A stretch of DNA of 64,000 nucleotides from Tolypothrix tenuis PCC 7101 (GTDB lineage: Bacteria > Cyanobacteriota > Cyanobacteriia > Cyanobacteriales > Nostocaceae), in NCBI RefSeq assembly GCF_002368295.1, contig NZ_AP018248.1, forward strand, positions 5,209,798-5,273,797. The letters run 5' to 3'. The position numbers and the translations under genes were made by a program. The first letter of the stretch is position 1. Each line of letters begins with the position of its first letter. Shown piece after piece: positions 35,286-43,172 of this stretch. Below the pieces are notes generated by a model. The model ran no database searches and was not told where the DNA came from. It was given only the letters and a program-made list of their open reading frames with translations.

Positions 35286-35315
35286 GCCAGCCTGTATCTC
35301 AGTAGGCTGGCTTTT
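35286..35315 (+). terminator. GCCAGCCT hairpin with T-tract
   Basis: GCCAGCCT (35286-35293) and AGGCTGGC (35304-35311) are followed by TTTT. It is probably the terminator of the 34341-35227 unit or a leader structure for the 35351 gene. Confidence 0.6.
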
Positions 35316-35350
35316 GTCTTGGAATTTACAGATATTACCAGGAGAACTTC

Positions 35351-35551
35351 ATGACTTACCTTGAAAAGCTCAATCCTTGGTGTATAGTCCGGCTTTTACC
35401 TAATATGCAGAACCAGATTGTCGCTCGTTTTCGTCGCCGCAGCGATGCCGAAGCTCATTTACAAGTTTTGCGCCGACTCATCCCTGGTGTGAGTTTTACA
35501 ATTATTTTCAATGTGGGGTTAGAGCAACAAGATTTGACTGCTGTAGAGTGA
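35351..35551 (+). CDS. Hypothetical 66-residue protein
   Basis: This is a small basic protein (MTYLEKLNPWCIVRLLPNMQ, then RFRRRSDAEAHLQVLRRL) with an AGGAGA ribosome site 8 bp before the ATG. The pattern LNPWCIVRLLP...RFRRRSDAEAHLQ is one I associate with small cyanobacterial proteins of unknown role. It stands alone between the hairpin and the toxin-antitoxin pair. Confidence 0.55.
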   Translation: MTYLEKLNPWCIVRLLPNMQNQIVARFRRRSDAEAHLQVLRRLIPGVSFTIIFNVGLEQQDLTAVE

Positions 35552-35674
35552 ATAGCGATGAAATTAAAAAACACCGATTAATGCAAAAGCTACTAACCGA
35601 TAAAAAACGAGTCAAGCTTAATTAACTTTTGACCATAAAAGTAAAATGAAATTATCTTCCACCTAAGACTCATC

Positions 35675-35935
35675 ATGGTTGCCCCAGAACTCGAACAAAA
35701 GCTCCTTCAGCTTTCACCTGACGATAAACTTTATATTATTCAAATCCTGGCACAAAGCCTAACTACACACAATAACAACATCCATTTACTAAAAACCCTT
35801 GTTGAGTCTCTACAACCAGCAACTCCAGCCGAAATTCCAGAATATCCTCGTCCTCAATTCTATGGATGTATCCAAGATGAAACATTCTTCCGCCATCCTC
35901 AAGGACAACAACCAGAACGCGAACCAATCTTGTGA
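35675..35935 (+). CDS. Antitoxin-like partner of VapC
   Basis: This 86-residue acidic protein has MVAPELEQKLLQLSPDDKLYIIQ at the N-terminus, resembling cyanobacterial antitoxins of PIN toxins, and a proline-rich C-terminus that would wrap the toxin. Its TGA overlaps the GTG start of the following PIN gene, the usual toxin-antitoxin coupling. Confidence 0.7.
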   Translation: MVAPELEQKLLQLSPDDKLYIIQILAQSLTTHNNNIHLLKTLVESLQPATPAEIPEYPRPQFYGCIQDETFFRHPQGQQPEREPIL

Positions 35936-36333
35936 AATTCCTGCTCGATACTAACACCTGCATTATCTATATGCGGGGTAAAAATTCTACTTTGAAACAG
36001 AAATTAGAATCTACTGCTACTAAAGATATTGCTGTTTGCTCAATAGTCAAAGCCGAACTATTTTATGGTGCAATGAAAAGTGCCAACCCACAACGCAATC
36101 TTACTTTACAACTGCGATTTTTAGCGCAATTTATATCACTACCCTTTGACGATTTAGCAGCAACAACATTTGGCACAATTCGCTCTCAACTAGAAGCTGT
36201 AGGTACTCCCATTGGAGCGTATGATTTACAAATCGCTGCGATCGCACTGACAAATAACTTAACGCTCATTACCCATAATACTAGAGAATTTCAACGCATT
36301 AATAACTTGTTGATTGAGGATTGGGAGATATAG
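35932..36333 (+). CDS. vapC: VapC-type PIN-domain toxin
   Basis: This 133-residue PIN ribonuclease has N-terminal LLDTNTCIIYMRG with its first catalytic Asp, KAELFYGAMKS with the conserved Glu, GAYDLQIAAIAL with the third acid, and LITHNTREFQRI near the end. VapC toxins cleave tRNA or rRNA when the antitoxin is lost. It starts with GTG and overlaps its antitoxin gene. In CAST cargo it may stabilise the element. Confidence 0.9.
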   Translation: MKFLLDTNTCIIYMRGKNSTLKQKLESTATKDIAVCSIVKAELFYGAMKSANPQRNLTLQLRFLAQFISLPFDDLAATTFGTIRSQLEAVGTPIGAYDLQIAAIALTNNLTLITHNTREFQRINNLLIEDWEI

Positions 36334-36439
36334 CGATAAGCCTAACGGCATAGCTTCGCTTACCGCCAAAACAATAAATGCGTAGGTGTAGCCAGCCCTA
36401 GCGATCGCTTTGTTACTGTTGCGGTTTTTAATTGCAATA

Positions 36440-36580
36440 GCTACACCTAAAATGTAATTCGCTACATTAATAATGTATCGTCTAACATTCGCAATGTATC
36501 GCCGTGCATTAATGATGTATTGCTTTGCATTTACAATGTATTGTCTTACATTAATGATGTATCGCCTTACAGAAAGATTG
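36440..36580. repeat. About 24-bp palindromic tandem repeat region
   Basis: AATGTAT/ATACATT-type units (CTAACATTCGCAATGTATCG, then CATTAATGATGTATTGC and so on) recur about every 24 bp, five to six times. The complementary strand translates to repeated (R/K)xYIIN(A/V)R segments, but I see no reason to call a gene. It fills most of the 331-bp gap before the TPR-CHAT operon. Confidence 0.75.
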
Positions 36581-36664
36581 TTTTTCAAACATCCTTTTAT
36601 AGATTCTCAGTTAAGTAAGCTTTTCTGGAATTAAGGGCGTTGGCGTTGAATTATTCTTATAATT

Positions 36665-39600
36665 ATGTCGCGTCTCACGCCCTTACCCATGAACGAACAG
36701 CGTCAGCAAGCCTATCTTAACTTGATTCGCAGTCTGTTAGATGCCCCCAGTGGTGAAGAACCAAAGATTTTAGCCGCACACCAAGATTTACTTGATGCTG
36801 GCTTGGTGCAGAAGGTAGAAGAAGTAGCACAGATGTGTTCTCAGCATGGAGATGAGAAGACAGCAAATAGGTTGCAAAGTTTGGCAATGCAACGAAGGGA
36901 AGCGTTGAATCTAGATACTCAAGTAGATTTGCAATCTTTCAGAGAAGACGAGATACAAGCATATGCCCAATTTTTGATGCAGGTAATACAAGCAACCAAA
37001 GACAGCAGAGGTAATCCGCAGGTAGTTTACCCCTTGTTGGCAAAGAATATAGACAAACTTGATGAAGTATTAGCAGAAATACTACGTCAATGGGAGACAA
37101 ATAGACTAGGGGAAGTAAAAGCAAATGAGGCGGAAATTTTAGCAGCAGTTATTTTTACATTTAGCAATTTAATAGCGCAATTTCCATTGGGTGACAAAGC
37201 CAGTAATATGGAAATTGCGATCGCTGGCTACGAAATCGCTCTCACTGTCTATACCCGCAGCGCCTTTCCTGAAAATTGGGCTGCTACGCAAAATAATCTG
37301 GGGGAAGCTTACCGTAACAGAATATTAGGAGAGAGAGCCGAGAATATTGAATTAGCCATCGCAGCTTTTTCTGCTGCTCTGTCAATATATACGCGCAGCG
37401 CCTTTCCTCAAAATTGGGCAATGGCACAAAATAATCTGGGGATTGCTTACGGTGACAGAATAGTAGGAGAGAGAGCCGAGAATATTGAATTAGCGATCGC
37501 AGCTTTTTCTGCTGCATTAGAAGTCAGAACCCGCAGAGCTTTTCCAGAAGATTGGGCAGCAACGCAAAATAATCTGGGGAATGCCTACAGAAATAGAATC
37601 ATCGGCAACAGAGCAGAGAATATTGAATTAGCAATCGCTGCTTATTCTGCTGCTCTGTCAATATATACGCGCAGCGCCTTTCCTCAAAATTGGGCAATGG
37701 CGCAAAATAATCTGGGGATTGCTTACGGTGACAGAATATTAGAAGAGAAAGCCGAAAATCTGGAATTAGCGATCGCAGCTTATTCTGCGGCACTTGAAGT
37801 ATATACCCGCAAAGCTTTTCCTCAACAATGGGCAATGACGCAAAATAATTTGGGGATTGCTTACCGTAATAGGATACAACAAGAGCGAGCCGAGAATCTG
37901 GAATTAGCGATCGCAGCTTATTCTGCGGCACTTGAAGTATATACCCGCAAAGCCTTTCCTGAAAATTGGGCAACAACGCAAAATAATCTGGGGAATGCTT
38001 ACAGTGACAGAATATTAGGAGAACGATCTGAGAATATTGAATTAGCGATCGCAGCTTTTTCTGCGGCACTTGAAGTATATACCCGCAAAGCTTTTCCTGA
38101 AAATTGGGCAGGTACGCAAAATAATCTGGGGAATGCTTACAATAACAGAATATTAGGAGAACGGGCTGAGAATATTGAATTAGCGATCACTGCTTATACT
38201 GCGGCACTTGAAGTATATACCCGCACTGCCTTTCCTGTTGATTGGGCAATGACGCAAGTTGGTCTGGGTATTGCTTACCGTAACAGAATATTCGGAGAGA
38301 AAGCCGAGAATATTGAATTAGCGATCGCTGCTTATACTGCGGCTCTGGAAGTCAGAACTCGCACTGCCTTTCCTGAAAAATGGGCAGAAACGCAAAATAA
38401 TCTAGGGGCTGCTTACGCTGAGAGAATATTAGGAGAACCAGCCGAAAATTTGGAAGATGCGGTCAAGGCTTATACTGCGGCACTTGAAGTATATAACCGC
38501 AACACCTTTCCTGTTGATTGGGCAATGACGCAAGTTGGTCTGGGGAATGCTTATAGTTACAGAATATTAGGAGAACCAGCCGAAAATTTGGAAGATGCGA
38601 TCAAAGCTTATACTGCGGCACTTGAAGTATATAACCGCAACACCTTTCCTAAAGATTGGGCTGCTACACAAAATAATCTGGGGGTTGCTTACCGTAAAAG
38701 AATATTAGGAGAACCAGCCGAGAATCTAGAGTTGGCGATCGCGGCTTATTCTGCTGCATTAGAAGTCAGAACCCGCAGCGCCTTTCCTCAAAGCCACGCA
38801 GAAACTTTGTTAAGTCTCGGCATTTCATATCAAAACAAAAAACAATTTGACTTAGCTTACAAAAATTTTACCGATGCGATAGCAACAGTCGAATCTTTGC
38901 GGGAAGAAATTATTTCTGGTGATGAAAACAAGCGCAAACACGCAGAAGAATGGAATCAACTTTATAGACGCATGGTAGAAGTTTGTCTAGCATTAAACAA
39001 AAATACCGAAGCTATTGAATATGTTGAACGCAGCAAAACCCGCAACTTAGTCGAACTTCTTCTCGAACGTGACAGCAAAACTATCTTTCGTCCAGAAGAG
39101 TTCACTCAACTAGAACAACTCCGAGACGAAATAGCCAGTAAACAATATCAACTCCAAAATAGCAAAGCTGAAAATCCAACTGCTTTAGCTCAAAATCTCC
39201 AACAATTACGACAACAGCGCAACAACTTACAAGATAAATATTTGCCTGTTGGTTCTGGCTTCAAGTTTGCTCAATTCCCCAAAACTTTAGATGCAAATAC
39301 AGCAGTTATAGAATGGTATATTGCCACAGATACAATTCTCACATTTATTATCAAACCTCACGGACATGATATAACCTCTTGGCAATCACAACCAGAAGAT
39401 AAAACGGCACTATTTGATTGGGGTGATGAATATTTAAATGATTACTACAACTCAGAAGACGAAAATAAAATCCAATGGCAGAATCAACTAGAAACACGCC
39501 TGAACAAATTAGCAGAAATTCTGCACATTGAAGAAATATTAGCCCACATCCCCGAACAATGCCAAAGATTAATCCTCATTCCTCATCGCTTTTTACACCT

Positions 39601-40468
39601 ATTCCCTCTCCATGCTTTACCCGTCAAATCATCATACTTAATTGACTTATTCCCCAAGGGCGTAAGCTATGCACCGAGTTGTCAAATCTTACAACAAGTG
39701 CAACTGCGTCAACATCCTGAATCTCAATCATTATTAAAATCCTTATTTGCTGTACAGAACCCCACAACAGATTTATATCAAGACTACGAAAAAGACTTAG
39801 GTGCAGTCGCCGCCATTAAAAAGAAATTTACTCAGGCTCATATTATCAAACAAGCCAACGCCAACAAATCAGCAATTCTCCATGTTGATGAAAATCATCA
39901 CACCACCCTCAACCCAGAATTACGCCAAGCGAACAACATCTTTTTCTTCTGTCACGGCTACTTCAACCCTAACTCTCCCCAAGATTCCGGCTTACAATTA
40001 GCTGACGCAAACCTAACTTTAACAGAGATCATCGCTCACTTCAAATTAGCAAACTGTCACCTAGTCACCCTTTCAGCTTGCGAAACTGGGATGATAGATT
40101 TCAGAAACACCAGTGACGAATACATAGGTTTACCCAGTGGGTTTTTGTTAGCTGGTAGTACCAATGTAGTCAGCAGCCTTTGGACTGTCAGTGCTACAGC
40201 TACAGCCTTATTCATGATTAAATTTTACGAAGAACTACAGCAGCAAACTAATATTGTATTAGCTCTAAACGCAGCACAACACTGGTTAAGAAGTACAACA
40301 ATTAAAGGCTTTCAACACTGGCTACCTAACTCATCATTAAGTCTACATTCTCAGAAAGACATAGGTAACTACTTGACTGAAATCGTCAAAGACAAAGGAG
40401 AATCTACACGACCCTTTGAGTCACCTTTTTATTGGGCTGCTTTTTATCACACAGGTAAAGGAGTTTAA
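36665..40468 (+). CDS. TPR-CHAT protease, 12-repeat
   Basis: In this 1267-residue protein, residues about 195-745 consist of 12 near-identical TPR-like repeats of 46 residues (138 bp) with the pattern FPxxWAxTQNNLGxAYxxRI-(G/E)-ExAENIELAIAAYSAALEVYTR. A CHAT caspase-like protease follows at the C-terminus (H1097 in FFFCHGYF, C1139 in TLSACETG). The N-terminal 190 residues are helical. TPR-CHAT proteins are proteases controlled by ligand or complex binding to the repeats. It is 3 bp upstream of a small gene and then a membrane-protein gene, apparently one operon. Repeats nearly identical at DNA level point to recent expansion and variable copy number. Confidence 0.9.
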   Translation: MSRLTPLPMNEQRQQAYLNLIRSLLDAPSGEEPKILAAHQDLLDAGLVQKVEEVAQMCSQHGDEKTANRLQSLAMQRREALNLDTQVDLQSFREDEIQAYAQFLMQVIQATKDSRGNPQVVYPLLAKNIDKLDEVLAEILRQWETNRLGEVKANEAEILAAVIFTFSNLIAQFPLGDKASNMEIAIAGYEIALTVYTRSAFPENWAATQNNLGEAYRNRILGERAENIELAIAAFSAALSIYTRSAFPQNWAMAQNNLGIAYGDRIVGERAENIELAIAAFSAALEVRTRRAFPEDWAATQNNLGNAYRNRIIGNRAENIELAIAAYSAALSIYTRSAFPQNWAMAQNNLGIAYGDRILEEKAENLELAIAAYSAALEVYTRKAFPQQWAMTQNNLGIAYRNRIQQERAENLELAIAAYSAALEVYTRKAFPENWATTQNNLGNAYSDRILGERSENIELAIAAFSAALEVYTRKAFPENWAGTQNNLGNAYNNRILGERAENIELAITAYTAALEVYTRTAFPVDWAMTQVGLGIAYRNRIFGEKAENIELAIAAYTAALEVRTRTAFPEKWAETQNNLGAAYAERILGEPAENLEDAVKAYTAALEVYNRNTFPVDWAMTQVGLGNAYSYRILGEPAENLEDAIKAYTAALEVYNRNTFPKDWAATQNNLGVAYRKRILGEPAENLELAIAAYSAALEVRTRSAFPQSHAETLLSLGISYQNKKQFDLAYKNFTDAIATVESLREEIISGDENKRKHAEEWNQLYRRMVEVCLALNKNTEAIEYVERSKTRNLVELLLERDSKTIFRPEEFTQLEQLRDEIASKQYQLQNSKAENPTALAQNLQQLRQQRNNLQDKYLPVGSGFKFAQFPKTLDANTAVIEWYIATDTILTFIIKPHGHDITSWQSQPEDKTALFDWGDEYLNDYYNSEDENKIQWQNQLETRLNKLAEILHIEEILAHIPEQCQRLILIPHRFLHLFPLHALPVKSSYLIDLFPKGVSYAPSCQILQQVQLRQHPESQSLLKSLFAVQNPTTDLYQDYEKDLGAVAAIKKKFTQAHIIKQANANKSAILHVDENHHTTLNPELRQANNIFFFCHGYFNPNSPQDSGLQLADANLTLTEIIAHFKLANCHLVTLSACETGMIDFRNTSDEYIGLPSGFLLAGSTNVVSSLWTVSATATALFMIKFYEELQQQTNIVLALNAAQHWLRSTTIKGFQHWLPNSSLSLHSQKDIGNYLTEIVKDKGESTRPFESPFYWAAFYHTGKGV

Positions 40469-40471
40469 CAA

Positions 40472-40849
40472 ATGTCATCGCAAAATAGCATCCAAGCCTT
40501 TATTCAAATACTTAATTCACAATCACAGTTAATTTCTCTACCAGACTGGGAAGAATTACAGCAAATACATAGAAATTTACCAGAAGATGACGATGAGGAA
40601 ATTGCCGAAATATTAGAGGATTGGTTACAAACAGCATCTCGCAGTCAACTGTTAGCAGCTTACGAAGAAAACCTCGAAATAATCACAGATAAATCTTCTA
40701 TTGATGTAGGTAAAAACTTAGGGATAGCTAAGAGTAAATCACAGACACCACCAGATAAACCCAGCCCATCATCAAAGGAATTGTTAGACAATGCTATTAA
40801 ACTCAACGCGCCTTTATCAGACAAGCAAAAATCTCAACCAACAAAGTGA
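40472..40849 (+). CDS. Small protein between TPR-CHAT and membrane partner
   Basis: This 125-residue acidic protein has a helical N-terminal half (LPDWEELQQIHRNLPEDDDEEIAEILEDWL, then LLAAYEENLEII) and a proline/serine/lysine-rich C-terminal half that is probably disordered. It starts 3 bp after the TPR-CHAT stop and its stop overlaps the next gene. It has no known domain. I infer an adaptor or protease substrate in the three-gene module, because a disordered tail next to a CHAT enzyme would be an easy cleavage site. Confidence 0.6.
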   Translation: MSSQNSIQAFIQILNSQSQLISLPDWEELQQIHRNLPEDDDEEIAEILEDWLQTASRSQLLAAYEENLEIITDKSSIDVGKNLGIAKSKSQTPPDKPSPSSKELLDNAIKLNAPLSDKQKSQPTK

Positions 40850-42360
40850 AGAATTTTAGCCTCAGCCTCTACGCTTTTCATCTCCGCGACAGCTTCACCC
40901 ATCTTCCTGGTGAAGTTGTGGCAGATGCTGATTTATTATGGGAGAATTTGGTGAAACTGGGAGAGAATAACCTTACCTTTCCTAGCTTAAAAGATTTGCG
41001 CTCAAAACTAGTTTCTTATCATCATGGTGTATACACACCCCAGCAAGAAACAGCCATCAAAACTGAATGGTTAAGCATTTCAGGAAAAGATTTAGACTTA
41101 GGTAGTCTCCCCACCCCAGCCGGATTTAACATTAACGCTAATCTTCAGCCATTCTTACTTAATGACACCTACGCCATAGATTTAACCTTATCTCCCGAAT
41201 TACCAAACACCGAAATAGACATCCCCCAACTGCAACATTTCCAACCCCAATATTTATTACCCGCTAATATTCAAGCATCATTAGGACAAACATTATCAAT
41301 TTATGGAGAAGTAGAACCCAGTGAAGATTGTGAGACTTTAGCACAAAAAATTGCCATAGCCTTAGTAGCAGGAATTAACTTAAATTCTCCGATATTAATA
41401 CGTAAGGGAGAATTGTTTGAGAGTTTATTGTTTGAATACCAAGCACTTGACACCTATGCACTAGATGACCCTGCTAAACAGTGTCAGATTTTAATAGTCA
41501 TCAATAATAGTCAAGCAGCAACAGAACAACTCGCAACAGTAGCGCATGACTGGTTATTAAAGTTACTTTGGAGCTATCATAAAATCCTTTATATTTATCA
41601 ACTAGCACGTCAACGCTATGGAGAAGGGAGGCAAATTTACGGCTATTTAGAAAATAAAATCCAAGAATTTAACAATTTGATAACTGCAAACCAACCAAAC
41701 TTATCTGCATTAAAAAGCTTAATATCCCAAGTTCCCCAAACAAGCTTAGACTACACTAGATGCTGTCAAGATTTAGAAACCCACCACACAGCAATTACTA
41801 CAAACATTACTAATTATAAAACCTGCTTAGATAACATTACAGCCATTAATAACGGCAATATTCCCCAAACATGGGAAGATTTTTTCAACAAAGAATGTCA
41901 AAAATGGCAAAAACAAATCCAAACAGATATTCACTATCTTGCTCCAGGTAAAGAAATATTTGGACAATTAGTTGATACTATTCGCGGTATAGTAGAAACA
42001 GAACAAGCAGAGAGTGATCGCCGCAAAGAAACCGCAGATAAAATACGCGACACTAAATTACAAAATACCATTCAAGCAGTGGGTGTCGGTATTGGTGTTG
42101 GGACGGGAGTAGCAGGCATATTTTCCCAAACTTTCCCTTTAATAATAGAGAAAAAATGGGCATTACCTAGCAAAGAGCATCCCTTTCTTTATCCTCATCC
42201 TTTCTTGACTTCCTTTGGCGTAAGTCTGATATTGGGCGCTTTTCTTGGGTGGCAAGCTTGGCGTTATTTTAAACAACGCCTTGACAGCAAACTACCCCCA
42301 GAAGCATCATCTACTAATACTTTAGCTGTGGCAAATTCCAAACCAGAAGAACTCACTTAG
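40846..42360 (+). CDS. Two-TM membrane protein of the TPR-CHAT operon (CATRA-like)
   Basis: This 504-residue protein starts with GTG overlapping the preceding stop. Residues 1-400 are soluble, opening with LYAFHLRDSFTHLPGEV and including a coiled region. Two C-terminal membrane segments follow (about 408-428, a glycine-rich AVGVGIGVGTGVAG, and 454-474, FGVSLILGAFLGW), then a short cytoplasmic tail. CHAT-associated membrane partners of this shape have been described in cyanobacteria and named CATRA, from memory. I infer it is the target or output of the protease, perhaps membrane disruption after cleavage. It is the last gene before the CAST right end. Confidence 0.65.
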   Translation: MKNFSLSLYAFHLRDSFTHLPGEVVADADLLWENLVKLGENNLTFPSLKDLRSKLVSYHHGVYTPQQETAIKTEWLSISGKDLDLGSLPTPAGFNINANLQPFLLNDTYAIDLTLSPELPNTEIDIPQLQHFQPQYLLPANIQASLGQTLSIYGEVEPSEDCETLAQKIAIALVAGINLNSPILIRKGELFESLLFEYQALDTYALDDPAKQCQILIVINNSQAATEQLATVAHDWLLKLLWSYHKILYIYQLARQRYGEGRQIYGYLENKIQEFNNLITANQPNLSALKSLISQVPQTSLDYTRCCQDLETHHTAITTNITNYKTCLDNITAINNGNIPQTWEDFFNKECQKWQKQIQTDIHYLAPGKEIFGQLVDTIRGIVETEQAESDRRKETADKIRDTKLQNTIQAVGVGIGVGTGVAGIFSQTFPLIIEKKWALPSKEHPFLYPHPFLTSFGVSLILGAFLGWQAWRYFKQRLDSKLPPEASSTNTLAVANSKPEELT

Positions 42361-42395
42361 AGACTTGGTTAATTTAACTCCTTATTCTGATATTT

Positions 42396-42812
42396 TTACA
42401 AGCCCTTCTGTTGCTTTGCCATTTCCGCAAACAGCATCCTACATCTATGACAACAGCCATCCTCCCACAACGCAGGCATTTTGAAAGGTGCTTGACAATT
42501 GGGACACTTCGCTAAAATCTTGAGTTGATGGCGATCGCATTTCCATACTGATTTATACTGCCATTCAATTCGGTGACAAGGGGTTTCTGCATAACAAGCA
42601 CCACACAGGCGAATTGGCTCATGCTGCATTCCCACTCCCAGAGGTGGCAGCATTTGAGCTAACCTTTCGGCATCTACCTCTACTACAGATGCGATCGCTT
42701 CTAGCTCTTTTTGACTTGGACGAGGATTAAAATGAAATCGCTCCCACCTTGCTATCACTGCACCAATCCCTGCCAAAATACCCAACCCACTTGCCGATAA
42801 ATGGTTAGCACG
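42396..42812 (-). pseudogene. tniQ: tniQ remnant of the CAST, 5' end deleted
   Basis: The minus strand encodes the sequence RANHLSASGLGILAGIGAV at codon positions ending near 42812, then IRLCGACY and CHRIEWQYKSVWKCDRH. It ends with the zinc-binding CPNCQAPFK and CCHRCRM pairs. It closely resembles Scytonema TniQ (167 residues) from about residue 30 to its end. The first ~30 codons and the start are gone, and homology stops abruptly at 42812 beside right-end DNA at 42828. TniQ would link Cas12k to TnsC. The remainder has an internal ATG (42785) but lacks the conserved N-terminus. Confidence 0.85.
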
Positions 42813-42827
42813 TTGCTCCCCAGAAAG

Positions 42828-43038
42828 CGACAGTCAATTTGTCATTATGAAAATACACAAAAGCTTTTCTGTCGTTCAGAAAGCGACAGCTAATTTGTCA
42901 CAATTACGGACGATGACATCTATTTTGTCACTACAAAGAAGTTATACAAAAATTGTAAAATCGCTAAAATCTATACTGTGCAAAGATTTTCTCGATGACA
43001 TTAATTTGTCACGACGACAGATAATTAGTCACTGTACA
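42828..43038 (-). repeat. CAST right end (RE)
   Basis: CGACAGTCAATTTGTCAT begins a 211-bp series of TnsB-binding-type units (CGACAGCTAATTTGTCAC, TGACATCTATTTTGTCAC, TGACATTAATTTGTCACG) ending in GTCACTGTACA. It matches the arrangement of the Scytonema CAST right end. In complete elements tnsB follows directly inward. Here the tniQ remnant does. Confidence 0.9.
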
Positions 43039-43165
43039 TTATTTGTCTGCGTTGACAAATTAATGTCGACGAAACTAGATCAGCTTTTGTAGAGAAGTAG
43101 TGCGATCGCATTTTACCACTGGCGAAACAAGATAACCTCTCAAATTTCGCCAGCAGTCTATTCAA
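43039..43165 (+). repeat. Decayed second CAST left end outside the right end
   Basis: Starting at the last base of the right end, TTATTTGTCTGCGTTGACAA through TAGAGAAGTAGTG (to about 43,102) aligns with left-end DNA at 16,668-16,752. One ~20-bp repeat unit is missing. At 43,151 it also has GCCAGCAGTC, the core of the homing guide, at about the same distance as in the intact left end. It looks like the leftover of an earlier CAST. Confidence 0.7.
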
Positions 43166-43172
43166 GTATTAA

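Larger units (their letters stand above)
16654..43038 (+). mobile_element. Type V-K CRISPR-associated Tn7-like transposon (CAST), transposase-deleted
   Basis: The 26,385-bp element is bounded by TGTACAGTGAC (16654-16664) and its inverse GTCACTGTACA (43028-43038), each followed inward by several TGACA/TTTGTC-type TnsB-binding repeats. It carries a homing crRNA unit, CRISPR array, tracrRNA, cas12k, a MerR-type regulator and a tniQ remnant. These are the parts of a V-K CAST as known from Scytonema and Anabaena. tnsB and tnsC are absent and tniQ is cut at its 5' end, so self-mobility is lost, although both ends look usable in trans. No matching 5-bp duplication is seen (GCAAA on the left, TTATT on the right). 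The cargo is about 22 kb of defence and accessory genes. Confidence 0.93.

Noticed and set aside
36259..36588. 109-codon minus-strand ORF with repeated YIIN segments
   Set aside because: It is an artefact of the 24-bp tandem repeats and overlaps vapC in antisense.
37284..38069. Minus-strand ORFs with repeated KLRSLIQYSR segments
   Set aside because: They are antisense shadows of the TPR repeats.
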